A DNA stretch of 64,000 bases. It comes from CAZFJG01 sp964410915. GTDB taxonomy: Bacteria > Synergistota > Synergistia > Synergistales > JAFGMB01. Positions 54,025-64,000 of the stretch are shown one piece after another; position 1 is the first letter of the stretch, and every line of letters begins with the position of its first letter. The stretch spans positions 62,001-126,000 of the forward strand of contig CAYPIU010000001.1 in assembly GCA_964410915.1 (NCBI GenBank). The letters are read 5' to 3'. A program made the position numbers and the translations under genes. Below the pieces are notes generated by a model. The model was not told the DNA's origin. It saw nothing but the letters and a program-made list of their open reading frames with translations, and made no database searches.

Positions 54025-55362
54025 TTGCAAAAAAGGTTCATTTCTGCTTCAAAGAGACAGGGCTGGTGGAAACCAGATGGTCCTGTCATACTTGCTGTAT
54101 CAGGCGGAAGTGATTCTATGGCAATGTTGTGGTTTTTCAATCAATTCTGGGGAAATGATTTCATTGTCGCACATCTTGAACATGGGATAAGAGGTTCCGC
54201 TTCATTAATGGATTCTGATTTTGTCCAACGTGTCTGTCTGGAGATGGGCGTAAAATTTGAAAAAAAACATATATCAGTCCCCCGATCCCGTAAAAAGGGA
54301 GAATCCCTCGAACAGGCTGCCAGGAGATTACGATATCTTTTCCTCAGAGAAGTTAATAATAACTATGGCGGATCTTTTGTTGCCCTTGCCCATACAGCGG
54401 ATGACGTTGCTGAAACTGTAATTCATAACCTTACCAGAGGTTCCGGCCCGTATGGTCTAATTGGTATTCCGGAACGTCGAGATGTCTTTATCAGGCCCCT
54501 GATAGATTTTTACAGGGAAGAACTCCGGGAAATCCTGAGATCCCGATCAATAAGCTGGAGTGATGATGAAACTAATCTCGATGTCAATATTCTTCGCAAC
54601 CGGATCAGGCTTGACCTTTTACCCTGGCTTTCCAAGTATGTAAATGAGCGTTCTAAAGAGCATATTGTATCTACAGCCAAAACTATGGTCAGGGCAAGAG
54701 AAGATGAGCGTATGGCAGGTTCTTCTACACTGTTATGGGTGAAACGTTATGTTCCTTTTTCCCTTTTTGCGATGGATATTAAGCTTTTGAGAAAAATTGA
54801 ATATAGTCTATTGCCAATAGTACTTCGTAGTCTTGGAAGAAAGTTTGGTTTAACAGCTCTTAACAGGAAACGAACAGAAGAACTTGTAAATCTAATTTTA
54901 AAATCAGGCCGGTGGAGTTTCCAATGGCAGGAGAACTATGAAATATGTGCTGGTCAGGGATATGTTGCGTTGCTCAAGAAGGATATACTGAAGAAAACAG
55001 ACTTTACATCTTTTACATCCAGAGTCCAGGACCAGTATCAGTGCTTTTCTCTGAAGGGTTGGAGAATATCGATATATCCTGATACAGATAATATTACTGA
55101 CCGTTCAGGAACAAGTCAAGCCAGTGTTCCGTTACTACCAGGAGAGGATCTTGACATTCAGCCTCTTTCGGAATGCAGATCTGAGATCTCCCTGGAATTT
55201 ATACAAGCCATCCCATGGTGGTTATATTCCTGCTGGCCTGTTTTTATATATGGCAATAAAATATTATGGTCTCCTGTTTTTGGTTCGATTCCTTTCAAGA
55301 TCGAATCCAAAACAGATAAGGTGCAATATAATTTCAGGATTATTGCTGAAGAAAGATGTTGA
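54025..55362 (+). CDS. tilS: tRNA(Ile)-lysidine synthetase
   Basis: TilS converts C34 of CAU-anticodon tRNA-Ile2 to lysidine. The 445-residue protein has the PP-loop ILAVSGGSDSMAMLWF at about residues 22-37, HLEHGIRGSASLMDSDFV, ARRLRYLFLREV, ALAHTADDVAETVIHNLTRGSG and RNRIRLDLLPWL, then a C-terminal TilS domain. The first usable start in frame is TTG at 54025, with no clear ribosome-binding site. An in-frame TAA at 53914 and no ATG or GTG between make this the only reasonable choice. It is followed by hpt and ftsH, the classic tilS-hpt-ftsH order. Confidence 0.93.
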   Translation: MQKRFISASKRQGWWKPDGPVILAVSGGSDSMAMLWFFNQFWGNDFIVAHLEHGIRGSASLMDSDFVQRVCLEMGVKFEKKHISVPRSRKKGESLEQAARRLRYLFLREVNNNYGGSFVALAHTADDVAETVIHNLTRGSGPYGLIGIPERRDVFIRPLIDFYREELREILRSRSISWSDDETNLDVNILRNRIRLDLLPWLSKYVNERSKEHIVSTAKTMVRAREDERMAGSSTLLWVKRYVPFSLFAMDIKLLRKIEYSLLPIVLRSLGRKFGLTALNRKRTEELVNLILKSGRWSFQWQENYEICAGQGYVALLKKDILKKTDFTSFTSRVQDQYQCFSLKGWRISIYPDTDNITDRSGTSQASVPLLPGEDLDIQPLSECRSEISLEFIQAIPWWLYSCWPVFIYGNKILWSPVFGSIPFKIESKTDKVQYNFRIIAEERC

Positions 55363-55377
55363 GAAAGGCGGTATATA

Positions 55378-55929
55378 ATGGTTTATGCTCCAGGTAGCAC
55401 TCTTTTAAGTTCAGAAGAGATCAATGGGAGGGTAAAAGAACTTGGCAATAGGATCAGTGAAAAATATGCTGGGGAAGAAGTTGTTGTTATTGCCGTACTT
55501 AAAGGTGCTGTTATCTTTCTTTCTGATCTGGTAAGGTATATTTCGCCGGATGTAAAAGTGATACTTGATTTTATGGCTGTTTCCTCGTATGGTGATTCCA
55601 CAAAAACAAGCGGCGTAGTCAAGATCAATAAGGATCTTGACTCCAGTGTAAGTAACAGGCATGTTCTCATAGTTGAGGATATAGTTGACACAGGTTTAAC
55701 GCTTTCCTACCTCAAAAAGATTTTTAACGAAAGAAAACCATTGAGTGTATCGGTATGTGCTTTACTGGACAAAAAGGAAAAACGTCAGGTAGATGTAAAG
55801 GTTGATTTTACAGGATTTGAAATTCCGGATAAGTTTGTAGTAGGATATGGTCTTGATTTTGCAGGGCAATGGAGAAATCTGCCTGATATTCTCTGTATGG
55901 AAGAAATTGATCTGCAAGAGAATAAATAG
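55378..55929 (+). CDS. hpt: Hypoxanthine phosphoribosyltransferase
   Basis: Hpt salvages hypoxanthine and guanine with PRPP. The 183-residue protein has VVVIAVLKGAVIFLSDLVRYI, the PRPP-binding signature HVLIVEDIVDTGLTLSYL, and VVGYGLDFAGQWRNLPDI. GAAAGGCGG precedes the ATG. It lies between tilS and ftsH, as in Firmicutes and Synergistota. Confidence 0.96.
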   Translation: MVYAPGSTLLSSEEINGRVKELGNRISEKYAGEEVVVIAVLKGAVIFLSDLVRYISPDVKVILDFMAVSSYGDSTKTSGVVKINKDLDSSVSNRHVLIVEDIVDTGLTLSYLKKIFNERKPLSVSVCALLDKKEKRQVDVKVDFTGFEIPDKFVVGYGLDFAGQWRNLPDILCMEEIDLQENK

Positions 55930-55962
55930 TGTAATGAACAAATAAAGGAAGGTGGCGATTGT

Positions 55963-57891
55963 TTGCGCCGTTTAGCAAAAAACCTTGGTCTGTATTTGAT
56001 ACTTATCGTTCTGGTGGTTAGCCTGGTAAATGTATTTCTATCTCCCTCGCAAAGCCCTCAGGATGTTACAGTGATCAGTTATTCAAATTTTTTACAGTCA
56101 GTAAATAATGGTGAAATACAGGAAGTAACAATTGGAGATTCTGTAGTAAATGGGAAGTACTTGAATGGTAAAGACTTTAAAACCTATGTAGCAGGTGAAG
56201 GTGACTTGGCAGATAAACTGGCCAATCAGGGTGTAAATGTACAAGTCAAACCTCCGCAGGAAACTCCCTGGTGGGGAGCAATGTTATCTACCCTTTTCCC
56301 GACATTGTTACTTATCGGTGTCTGGATATTCTTCCTGTACCATATGCAGGGAGGAAGCGGAAAGGTAATGAACTTTGCCAAAAGCAAGGCAAAACTGTTC
56401 ATAGATAACAGACCTAAAGTTACTTTTGATGATGTTGCAGGTTGTGAAGAATCCAAGGAAGAACTTTCTGAGGTTGTTAAATATCTTAAAGATCCAGGCA
56501 AGTTTACATCTTTGGGAGCAAATGTTCCCAAAGGGGTACTGCTATTAGGTCCTCCGGGCACAGGTAAGACACTTCTTGCTCGAGCATCCGCCGGGGAAGC
56601 AGATGTGCCTTTTTTCAGTGTGAGTGGGTCTGATTTCGTGGAGATGTTCGTGGGAGTTGGTGCATCTCGAGTAAGGGATCTGTTTGAGCAGGCAAGAAAA
56701 TACCAGCCATGCATCATTTTCATAGATGAAATGGATGCTGTAGGTCGCCACAGAGGAGCAGGCCTTGGCGGTGGTCATGATGAGAGAGAACAGACACTAA
56801 ATCAGCTTCTTGTTGAACTTGACGGTTTTGATGAATCTACAGGTATTATCCTTATAGCTGCTACGAATAGACCAGATATTCTGGATCCTGCGCTTCTCCG
56901 TCCAGGTAGGTTCGACAGACACATAGTTGTCGACCGACCTGATGTTAACGGAAGAGAGGCTATAATCAGGGTTCACCTTAAAGATAAGAAGATCTCCAAG
57001 GATATTGATCTTGGTGTACTCGCAAGACGTACTCCCGGGTTTGTAGGTGCAGATCTGGCCAACCTGGTTAATGAGTCTGCTTTACTGGCAGCCAGAGAAG
57101 GCAAAAAAGTCATTGAAATGAAAGATTTTGAGGAAGGTATTGACAGGGTTCTGGCAGGACCGGAACGAAAAAGCAGACTTATCAGTCCTGCAGAGAAAAA
57201 AATAATTGCCTATCATGAGACCGGTCATGCCCTCGTTGCCAAGTATATTCCTAACTGTGATCCAGTCCACAAAATTTCCATTATACCCAGGGGGCATATG
57301 GCTCTTGGATATACGCTTCAATTACCGGAGGAAGATCGTTTCCTTCAGTCAAGGAAGGAACTTGAAAACAGAATCTGCGTTCTTCTTGGTGGCAGGGTAG
57401 CCGAAGAGATCGTTTTTGGCGATGTTACTACAGGAGCTGGAAATGATCTTGAGAAAGCTACTCAGATCGCAAGACAAATGGTAATGGAGTTCGGAATGAG
57501 TGATAAACTGGGACTTGTTAAGCTTGGTCACAAGCGTCAGGAAATATTCCTAGGAAGAGATATAAATGAAGAACGAAACTATAGTGAAGAGATCGCATAT
57601 GCTATAGATCAGGAAATACGTTCATTGATCGATGGATGTTACAAACGGGTCAGGGAAATACTCACTACTAACGGAGAAGAAATGGAAAAAGTGGCTGCCC
57701 AGCTTTTACAGAATGAGGTTATTGAGGGTAAGGAACTTGATGTCCTTCTTGGGATAGCCAGAGAAGAGGAAACAACCTCACAACCAGAGCAGTCAAAAAG
57801 CGAGGATGTTCCGGGTTATGAGTCTGACGAAGTTAAAAAAGGAAATGAAACAGATCCCGGTAAAGATAATTTAGGAACTGTGCCTGTATAA
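55963..57891 (+). CDS. ftsH: ATP-dependent zinc metalloprotease FtsH
   Basis: FtsH is a membrane-anchored AAA protease degrading membrane and regulatory proteins. The 642-residue protein has two membrane segments (about 7-26 and 105-125) flanking a periplasmic domain. The AAA module has [29 protein letters not shown], the second region of homology [30 protein letters not shown], and the M41 zinc site YHETGHALV. The acidic C-terminal tail is disordered. TTG start with AAGGAAGG upstream; a terminator follows. Confidence 0.97.
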   Translation: MRRLAKNLGLYLILIVLVVSLVNVFLSPSQSPQDVTVISYSNFLQSVNNGEIQEVTIGDSVVNGKYLNGKDFKTYVAGEGDLADKLANQGVNVQVKPPQETPWWGAMLSTLFPTLLLIGVWIFFLYHMQGGSGKVMNFAKSKAKLFIDNRPKVTFDDVAGCEESKEELSEVVKYLKDPGKFTSLGANVPKGVLLLGPPGTGKTLLARASAGEADVPFFSVSGSDFVEMFVGVGASRVRDLFEQARKYQPCIIFIDEMDAVGRHRGAGLGGGHDEREQTLNQLLVELDGFDESTGIILIAATNRPDILDPALLRPGRFDRHIVVDRPDVNGREAIIRVHLKDKKISKDIDLGVLARRTPGFVGADLANLVNESALLAAREGKKVIEMKDFEEGIDRVLAGPERKSRLISPAEKKIIAYHETGHALVAKYIPNCDPVHKISIIPRGHMALGYTLQLPEEDRFLQSRKELENRICVLLGGRVAEEIVFGDVTTGAGNDLEKATQIARQMVMEFGMSDKLGLVKLGHKRQEIFLGRDINEERNYSEEIAYAIDQEIRSLIDGCYKRVREILTTNGEEMEKVAAQLLQNEVIEGKELDVLLGIAREEETTSQPEQSKSEDVPGYESDEVKKGNETDPGKDNLGTVPV

Positions 57892-57980
57892 ATGGATTAA
57901 CTGGTCTACATTTAAACTATTAATGTTATGGTTTATCTTATGAGTATTTTAATTTAATTGCAATGAATAAGGAATACCTA

Positions 57981-58015
57981 AGGGCGTGAAGGATCTTTCC
58001 TGAACGCTCTTTTTT
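57981..58015 (+). terminator. Terminator downstream of ftsH
   Basis: AGGGCGT pairs with ACGCTCT around an inner GAAGGATCTTTC mini-hairpin, followed by TTTTTTCC. It separates the tilS-hpt-ftsH unit from uvrB. Confidence 0.85.
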
Positions 58016-58070
58016 CCTAAATAAGCATTACGAACCTCTTAACAACTAAGGAGGAGTGGAGGTCGTATAA

Positions 58071-60119
58071 ATGTTGAGTAATGGAAATCTTTTTGAAATT
58101 AGCGCTGCCTGGGATCCTTCAGGGGATCAACCCAATGCCATAATAGAACTTGCCAATGGCCTTCTTCAGGGGAATAAACTTCAGACACTTCTTGGTGTGA
58201 CAGGAAGCGGGAAGACATTTACCATAGCAAATGTCATTCAGAAAATACAAAAACCCACTCTTGTGATCGCACATAACAAAACTCTTGCAGCACAACTTTA
58301 TAGTGAGTTCAAATCCTTTTTCCCATACAATTCTGTAAATTATTTTGTAAGCTACTATGATTATTATCAGCCAGAAGCTTATATACCATCCAGTGATGTA
58401 TATATTGAAAAAGATGCATCTATCAATGACCGTATAGAAAAACTTCGTCTGGCAACGACGAAGTCTCTTCTCGAAAGACGAGATGTAATTGTGGTAGCAA
58501 GTGTTTCCTGTATCTATGGTCTGGGAAAGAGGCAGAACTATGAGGAAGCTGTCTTTACTTTTCAGATTGGAGATGAATGGGACAGGCACAAGTTCTTAGG
58601 AAGACTGGTGGATAATCATTACAGCAGAAACGACACGGTGTTATCTCCGGGTAACTTCAGAGCAAGAGGTGACATAGTCGATATATTTCCTGCCTATACT
58701 GACACTGCATTAAGAATATCTTTCTTTGACGAGGAAATAGAGCGTATTGAGGAGATAGACCCGGTTACCTCGCACTTGATCACTGACAAGACGAATGCTG
58801 CACTGTTTCCAGCTCAGCACTATATTACTTCCGAAGAGGCAATAAGGGATGCTCTTAAAAAGATCAATGATGAAATGATATTTGAAGCTGCCAGATTCAG
58901 GAGTGAAGGTAAGTTTCTGGAAGCCCAGAGACTTGAAATGAGAACCAGATATGATATGGAAATGCTTTCAGAGATGGGGTACTGTTCTGGTATAGAAAAC
59001 TATTCAAGATACCTCGATGGCAGGGAAGAGGGTGAACCTCCCGGAACTCTTCTTGATTTTTTCCCCGATGATTTTATGATGGTAGTGGATGAATCTCACA
59101 TTACACTTCCACAGGTCCGGGGTATGTACAATGGTGACAGGGCCCGAAAAATTACTCTGGTTGAAAATGGATACCGATTGCCTTCCTGTTTAGATAACAG
59201 GCCACTTCAATGGCATGAATTTACTGATTTTATGCGCAATGTTATATGTGTGTCTGCCACTCCCGGAGACTGGGAAAAGGAATCAAGTTCAAAAGTAGTA
59301 GAACAGATCGTAAGACCAACAGGAGTTCTGGATCCTGAAGTAAAAGTATCCCCTGCCATAAACCAGGTAGATGATCTGGTTGAAAGACTTCGAAAAATTG
59401 TGAGTAATGACCAGAGCGCATTAGTCACTACACTGACAAAACGTTCTTCTGAAGATCTTGCGCAATACCTTTCAGAAATTGGTTTCAGGGTAAAATATAT
59501 TCATTCAGAACTTAATACTTTTGAAAGGGCAGAATTATTAAGGGATCTCAGGAAAAAGGATATCTCTGTCCTTGTTGGTGTTAACCTGCTTCGAGAGGGG
59601 ATAGATCTTCCCGAGGTTACACTGGTAGCGATCCTGGATGCGGATAAAGAGGGTTTTCTTAGGTCTCACAGGTCCTTGATACAGATAATGGGTAGAGCTG
59701 CCAGAAATACTGCAGGTATTGTTGTTCTTTATGCAGATGAAGAAACTCGAAGTATAAAGACAGCATTGGAAGAAACCTCAAGAAGAAGAATTAAACAGAT
59801 AGAGTACAATGTCCGGAACAATATTGAACCTCAGTCGATCACCAAGGAGATAGTAAGCCTTTTACCGGAAGAGCTTATGAATGAGGAGAAGGTAGATAGG
59901 GTTGCAGAGCCTGAAAATATGATAGAAATGCCAATTGACTTTCTTGAAGAAATAATGTGGAAAGCCGTTGAAAAACTTGATTTTGAAAAGGCAGCCAGGA
60001 TAAGAGATATCCTTTCTGATAAAACTCGAGGAGTTGGATATAGTGGATCGAATGATAAAGATTCAGGGCGCAAGAGAACACAATCTAAAAAATATAGATA
60101 TAGAAATACCAAAAGATAA
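58071..60119 (+). CDS. uvrB: Excinuclease ABC subunit B
   Basis: UvrB verifies damage in nucleotide excision repair. The 682-residue protein starts near [17 protein letters not shown] and has [15 protein letters not shown] (Walker A), the beta-hairpin region [43 protein letters not shown] (DExH), [14 protein letters not shown] and QIMGRAARN (motif VI). A C-terminal UVR domain ends the protein ([25 protein letters not shown]). AAGGAGG precedes the ATG. I see no convincing SOS box upstream. Confidence 0.97.
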   Translation: MLSNGNLFEISAAWDPSGDQPNAIIELANGLLQGNKLQTLLGVTGSGKTFTIANVIQKIQKPTLVIAHNKTLAAQLYSEFKSFFPYNSVNYFVSYYDYYQPEAYIPSSDVYIEKDASINDRIEKLRLATTKSLLERRDVIVVASVSCIYGLGKRQNYEEAVFTFQIGDEWDRHKFLGRLVDNHYSRNDTVLSPGNFRARGDIVDIFPAYTDTALRISFFDEEIERIEEIDPVTSHLITDKTNAALFPAQHYITSEEAIRDALKKINDEMIFEAARFRSEGKFLEAQRLEMRTRYDMEMLSEMGYCSGIENYSRYLDGREEGEPPGTLLDFFPDDFMMVVDESHITLPQVRGMYNGDRARKITLVENGYRLPSCLDNRPLQWHEFTDFMRNVICVSATPGDWEKESSSKVVEQIVRPTGVLDPEVKVSPAINQVDDLVERLRKIVSNDQSALVTTLTKRSSEDLAQYLSEIGFRVKYIHSELNTFERAELLRDLRKKDISVLVGVNLLREGIDLPEVTLVAILDADKEGFLRSHRSLIQIMGRAARNTAGIVVLYADEETRSIKTALEETSRRRIKQIEYNVRNNIEPQSITKEIVSLLPEELMNEEKVDRVAEPENMIEMPIDFLEEIMWKAVEKLDFEKAARIRDILSDKTRGVGYSGSNDKDSGRKRTQSKKYRYRNTKR

Positions 60120-62871
60120 GCTGACAGTTATAACAGGACCATCAGGTTCAGGTAAATCGTCACTTGCCTTTGATACTCTTTATGCGGAGGGACAGCGTCG
60201 CTATGTTGAATCATTATCTTCTTATGCCCGTCAGTTTTTAGGTATACAGGACAAACCTGATGTTGATGATATTTCTGGACTCTCACCTGCCATCTCAATA
60301 GAGCAAAAGGGAACTTCTCATAATCCAAGGTCTACCGTTGGTACTGTAACAGAAATATATGATTATGTCCGACTTCTTTTTGGAAGGGTAGGTGTGCCAT
60401 TTTGTCCATCATGTGGTAAACCTGTCAGAAGTTACAGCCTGGATGAGATCGTTGCTATTATATTTACTTCCTACCTTGATCACAAAATACAGATCCTGGC
60501 TCCCCAGATTCGGTCAAAAAAAGGGGAGTTCAAGAATCTTTTTGCCCGTAATCGTAAGGAAGGTTATATGAGAGTAAGGGTAGATGGTACTCAGTTATGG
60601 CTGGAAGAGGATATTCCCCTGGACAAGAATAAAAAACATTCCATAGAAGTTGTCATTGACCGATTGAAAGTTATTGAGGAAAGAAGAAGCAGGATAACTG
60701 AAGCTGTAGAAGCTGCACTGAGATTGAGTGAAGGTTTTTTAATAGTGCTTGATGAGAACGGCGAAGAAAAACTTCTCACCGAGAACTCATCCTGCCCCGA
60801 TTGTGATATTACGCTTCCTGCAGTGGAACCCAGGCTCTTTTCCTTCAACAGCCCCTCCGGGGCATGCGTTTCCTGTTCTGGTCTGGGAAGTCATCAGTAT
60901 TTTTCAGAGGATCTTTCTGTTGATCCGGACAGGTCGGTATTTAATGGAGCCCTTCTACCCTGGGGGAAAAAACATTACATGCTGACGAAACTTGCTCATT
61001 TTGCTGAATATAATCAATGGGATATAAGTACAAAATTTAATGATCTGCCGGAGGATATTAAAGAATTTATTCTTCATGGATCTGAGCAGAGAATTCCTCT
61101 TGTTTTCAATGAAAAGGGTCATAGGAGAACTTACATGGGACGTTTTGAGGGACTTTTAGCGTGGCTTGAACGTCGATGGAGGGAAACTGATTCTGAAAAT
61201 GTCATTGATGATCTAGCACGATACAGGTATGACGATATCTGTGAACAATGCAATGGATTAAGACTAAGACCGGAAGCTCTAATGGTAAAAGTATGCGGGT
61301 ATACTATTGCTGATTTTGTTAGTACTCCGGTTACAGGATTGAAGGATATCCTGAATGGCCTTGAATTGTCAGGTAAGGATAAGAAGATAGCGGGACAGAT
61401 ACTAAGAGAACTGACAAAAAGGGTTTCATTCCTTGTGGATGTTGGTGTTGGTTACCTTAATCTTGAAAGACGAGCTGACACATTAAGCGGAGGTGAGAGC
61501 CAGAGGATAAGACTTGCTACTCAGATCGGTTCAAAGCTGAGTGGGGTAATGTATGTTCTCGATGAACCGACAATAGGTTTGCATCCCCGTGATACTAAAA
61601 GACTATTGAAAACGCTAATTTCTATAAAAGAACTGGGAAATACTGTGATCGTGGTTGAACATGATCGTGACACAATGTTAGCTGCAGACCATATTATTGA
61701 AATGGGACCTGCAGCAGGAGAACTGGGTGGTTCTATAGTTCAGTCCGGAAATGCTCAAGATCTTATGACAAGAGGCTCATTGACCGCTCCCATGCTGTTA
61801 GGTAAAGCCAGTGGTATAGTACCTTCTTCCCGATGTAATAAGGTTGTGGGAAACTGGATTTCAGTCAAAGGTGCAGAGCATAATAATCTCAAAAAGATAA
61901 ATGTTGATATTCCCCTGGGTTTGTTTACCTGTATCACAGGAGTTTCAGGATCTGGCAAAAGTTCATTCACTCATGATGTACTGTTTAAAGGCCTGAAAAG
62001 ACAGTTGGACCAGAATTTCAGAGAAAAGCCGGGGAAACATATCTCAATAACTGGCTGGGAATATCTGAAAAATGTGGTTCTTATTGATCAGAGTCCGATA
62101 GGAAGAACGCCAAGATCGAATCCTGCTACCTATACAGGGGTGTTTACTTTGATCAGAGAGCTCTTTTCAAATCTTCAGGAAGCAAAGATCAGAGGATATT
62201 CCCCCGGGCGTTTCAGTTTCAACGTTAAAGGTGGAAGGTGCGAGGCATGTAATGGGGCAGGCTCAGTTAAGGTTTCAATGTTATTCCTGCCGGATGTTTA
62301 TGTTACCTGCGAGGTCTGTGATGGTAACAGATATAATAGAGAAACTCTGGAAATCAAATATAAGGGCAAAAGTATTGCCGAGGTTCTTAATATGACAGTA
62401 AACGAGGCGGCCGCATTTTTTGGTGATATTCCAAGAATATCATCAAAGTTATATCTGCTCCAGGAGTCAGGTCTCGGATACATGAAACTTGGGCAGTCAG
62501 CCCTTACATTAAGTGGGGGAGAGGCTCAAAGAGTAAAACTTGCAAAGGAGTTAAGCAAGCGTTTCAGTGGGCATACCTTATACTTGCTTGATGAACCTAC
62601 AACAGGCCTTTTTTATACTGATGTCAGAAATCTACTCAAGATCCTGCACAGGTTTGTCGAAAAAGGGAATAGTGTTGTTACAATTGAGCATAATCTTGAT
62701 GTCCTTGCTTCAAGTGACTATATCATCGACCTTGGTCCAGAAGGAGGATCCGCAGGCGGAAATCTTGTAGATAAAGGTTATCCGAGAGAGATAATAGAAA
62801 AGGGCAGAGGGTATACAGCTCACTTTCTAAGAGACTATGTCAATGATCTTGTCACAAAAGGAGGTATTTAA
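60043..62871 (+). CDS. uvrA: Excinuclease ABC subunit A
   Basis: UvrA is the damage-scanning ABC ATPase of excision repair. The 942-residue protein has [19 protein letters not shown], Walker [10 protein letters not shown], zinc motifs (CPDCD...CVSCSG; CEQCNG; CEACNG...CEVCDG), two ABC signatures ([24 protein letters not shown]) and two Walker B ([26 protein letters not shown]). The second usually reads GLHFxD; here GLFYTD. The GTG at 60043 has AGGAG 9 nt upstream and overlaps uvrB by 77 bp; ATG 60052 is an alternative and TTG 60034 is too close to the site. Confidence 0.95.
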   Translation: MDRMIKIQGAREHNLKNIDIEIPKDKLTVITGPSGSGKSSLAFDTLYAEGQRRYVESLSSYARQFLGIQDKPDVDDISGLSPAISIEQKGTSHNPRSTVGTVTEIYDYVRLLFGRVGVPFCPSCGKPVRSYSLDEIVAIIFTSYLDHKIQILAPQIRSKKGEFKNLFARNRKEGYMRVRVDGTQLWLEEDIPLDKNKKHSIEVVIDRLKVIEERRSRITEAVEAALRLSEGFLIVLDENGEEKLLTENSSCPDCDITLPAVEPRLFSFNSPSGACVSCSGLGSHQYFSEDLSVDPDRSVFNGALLPWGKKHYMLTKLAHFAEYNQWDISTKFNDLPEDIKEFILHGSEQRIPLVFNEKGHRRTYMGRFEGLLAWLERRWRETDSENVIDDLARYRYDDICEQCNGLRLRPEALMVKVCGYTIADFVSTPVTGLKDILNGLELSGKDKKIAGQILRELTKRVSFLVDVGVGYLNLERRADTLSGGESQRIRLATQIGSKLSGVMYVLDEPTIGLHPRDTKRLLKTLISIKELGNTVIVVEHDRDTMLAADHIIEMGPAAGELGGSIVQSGNAQDLMTRGSLTAPMLLGKASGIVPSSRCNKVVGNWISVKGAEHNNLKKINVDIPLGLFTCITGVSGSGKSSFTHDVLFKGLKRQLDQNFREKPGKHISITGWEYLKNVVLIDQSPIGRTPRSNPATYTGVFTLIRELFSNLQEAKIRGYSPGRFSFNVKGGRCEACNGAGSVKVSMLFLPDVYVTCEVCDGNRYNRETLEIKYKGKSIAEVLNMTVNEAAAFFGDIPRISSKLYLLQESGLGYMKLGQSALTLSGGEAQRVKLAKELSKRFSGHTLYLLDEPTTGLFYTDVRNLLKILHRFVEKGNSVVTIEHNLDVLASSDYIIDLGPEGGSAGGNLVDKGYPREIIEKGRGYTAHFLRDYVNDLVTKGGI

Positions 62872-62876
62872 AGATT

Positions 62877-63632
62877 TTGAGAGCGGAAAAACAGAAAGAA
62901 ATTCTTTGCTGGGGAAAAAATGTAGTGATGACACTTATGCAGAACTTCCCGGAAAGATGCAGTAAGGTAATTATTTCAAAAAGGATCAAGGCCAGTACTC
63001 AGGAGGAACTGATCTCTCTGGCAAAGGGGAAAGGGGTCCGATATGATATCGTGGCCAGTGAAGTTATCGATTCAGAATGTGAAGAAAACCATCAAGGTGT
63101 TCTGGCATATGCACAGCCCTTGTGTTTAACTTCTCTGGAAGATCTTATTTCAAAAAATATTGAGCAGAATAGCCCCTCTCTCCTGTTGTTGCTGGATCAT
63201 CTAAAAGATCCTCACAATCTTGGGGCGATATTGAGAACTGCCGAAACAGCAGGCGCTGATGCAGTAATTATTCCTAAAGACAGATCTGTTTCAGTAAATG
63301 GTACTGTGATCAAAGTTAGTTCAGGTGCTGCATTAAGGTTGCCGGTGGTTTCTGTTGTAAACCTTAACAGGTCAATAGAATTGTTAAAATCAAAGGGTTA
63401 CTGGATAGTAGGGCTTGATCATAAAGCAGAGAATACGGTCTGGGATACCCCTTTTCCTGAAAGAACAGTTCTAACCCTTGGTTCTGAAGGTGAAGGTCTT
63501 TCAAGGCTTGTTAAAAAGAATTGTGATGATTTACGAAAGATACCTATGGCTGGCACGACTGGCTCCCTTAATGTAAGTGTTGCAGGCGCTATTGGTATAT
63601 ATGAATGGTTCAGGAATATCCGGTCCTTATAA
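62877..63632 (+). CDS. rlmB: 23S rRNA (guanosine2251-2'-O)-methyltransferase RlmB
   Basis: RlmB is a SpoU-family methyltransferase with an N-terminal substrate-binding domain (LCWGKNVVMTLMQ ... EENHQGVLAYAQPL). The trefoil-knot catalytic domain has LLLLDHLKDPHNLGAILRTAETAGADAVIIP, VKVSSGAALRLPVV-like (IKVSSGAALRLPV), VLTLGSEGEGLSRLVKKNCD and IPMAGTTGSLNVSVAGAIGIYE. The 251 residues fit the family. TTG start, with AGGAGG about 12 nt upstream, slightly long. The paralogous TrmH is the alternative, but the N-terminal domain supports RlmB. Confidence 0.92.
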   Translation: MRAEKQKEILCWGKNVVMTLMQNFPERCSKVIISKRIKASTQEELISLAKGKGVRYDIVASEVIDSECEENHQGVLAYAQPLCLTSLEDLISKNIEQNSPSLLLLLDHLKDPHNLGAILRTAETAGADAVIIPKDRSVSVNGTVIKVSSGAALRLPVVSVVNLNRSIELLKSKGYWIVGLDHKAENTVWDTPFPERTVLTLGSEGEGLSRLVKKNCDDLRKIPMAGTTGSLNVSVAGAIGIYEWFRNIRSL

Positions 63633-63686
63633 CAACAGTGGGATTATTAAGTTGGGAGCGAGATTTTATTAAACGGGGGAATTTAA

Positions 63687-64000
63687 ATGACAGAACAACA
63701 GAACTCTAATGGAGTGAGAGTTACAGTTATCGGAGCTGGTGTACTTGGAAGTGCAATTGCAAAAAATATGGCCAAAAATGGGTATCAGGTTCATGCGACA
63801 AGACGCAGGCCTGAAAAGGCAAAGGATCTTGAAAATTTTGGTATTACTGTAAGTAATGATAATAAAAGGGCTGTTTCCGAAGCTGAAGTAGTATTTTTTG
63901 CATTGAAACCATACAATGTCATTCCTGCTGCACGTGAGTTGTCAGATGTCATGGACGGCAAACTTTGTATTTCTATGGCAGCAGGACTTGATCTGGATCT
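63687..64000 (+). CDS. proC: Pyrroline-5-carboxylate reductase (3' end outside window)
   Basis: The first 104 codons of a protein starting MTEQQNSNGVRVTVIGAGVLGSAIAKNM, a dinucleotide-binding Rossmann motif. VFFALKPYNVIPAAREL follows, then CISMAAGLDL, matching the ProC family (VKP; ISMAAG). ProC reduces pyrroline-5-carboxylate to proline. GGGGGA precedes the ATG. The remaining two thirds of the gene lie beyond base 64000. Confidence 0.85.
   Translation, partial: MTEQQNSNGVRVTVIGAGVLGSAIAKNMAKNGYQVHATRRRPEKAKDLENFGITVSNDNKRAVSEAEVVFFALKPYNVIPAARELSDVMDGKLCISMAAGLDLD

Noticed and set aside
58016..58070. Possible SOS box (CGAAC...) before uvrB
   Set aside because: The second half-site does not match either the Gram-positive or the proteobacterial LexA consensus.

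Overview
The window reads as an essentially single-copy, housekeeping stretch of a bacterial chromosome. It is moderately AT-rich, genes are packed with 1-14 bp overlaps, both strands are used, and TTG start codons are unusually common. I see no insertion sequence, prophage, CRISPR array or rRNA. The gene set points to an anaerobic, diderm-type fermenter, most likely in Synergistota: pyruvate:ferredoxin oxidoreductase, acetate kinase, FabK-type enoyl reductase, FapR, RemA, RicT, a SpoIVB-type S55 peptidase without sporulation genes nearby, DUF4416, and a selenocysteine-containing SelD. This taxonomic call is inference from gene content; a Firmicutes-related lineage is the main alternative. A run of 100 N at 5685-5784 shows that this is a draft scaffold.

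Layout. 1-8.6 kb (+): pseudouridine synthase (partial), cmk, plsC, hflX, yicC, remA, gmk, rpoZ, coaBC (cut by the gap), priA (cut by the gap), der. 8.6-14 kb: hup (+), then ksgA, tRNA-Pro and the large nifJ on the minus strand. 14.1-16.5 kb (+): tRNA/rRNA methyltransferases trmB, trmO, rsmD, then coaD, converging on tmcAL (-). 17.8-19.9 kb (+): ackA, yceD (DUF177), rpmF. 20-27.7 kb (+): a fatty-acid operon fapR-plsX-fabH-fabK-fabD-fabG-acpP-fabF followed by rnc. 27.7-30 kb (+): pyrF, pyrE, and a divergent exported ZnuA-like protein. 30-32.1 kb (-): selD and birA. 32.2-41.8 kb (+): prfB (with +1 frameshift), S55 peptidase, tmk, holB, ricT, ftsY, DUF4416, purB, glpX. Then csp (+), hypF (-), cobO, a frameshifted Ca2+-type P-ATPase, mnmA, a Lon-family protease and nth (+), yerC and hisC (-), a three-tRNA operon (Leu, fMet, Met), tilS, hpt, ftsH, uvrB, uvrA, rlmB, and the start of proC.

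The strongest non-routine signals are translational. SelD is a selenoprotein, with an in-frame UGA, a perfect SECIS-like hairpin and an apparent AUC start. prfB has the classical CUU-UGA-C autoregulatory frameshift. A P-type ATPase changes frame exactly at a T7 run. An exported ZnuA-like protein has no canonical start. On the regulatory side, a perfect 17-bp palindrome sits inside the fapR promoter and is a candidate FapR operator. Perfect dyads also lie in the ackA/tmcAL and nifJ/trmB divergent regions and at the yerC promoter. The visible part of PriA lacks recognisable helicase motifs. I did not find a convincing wholly new multi-gene system.
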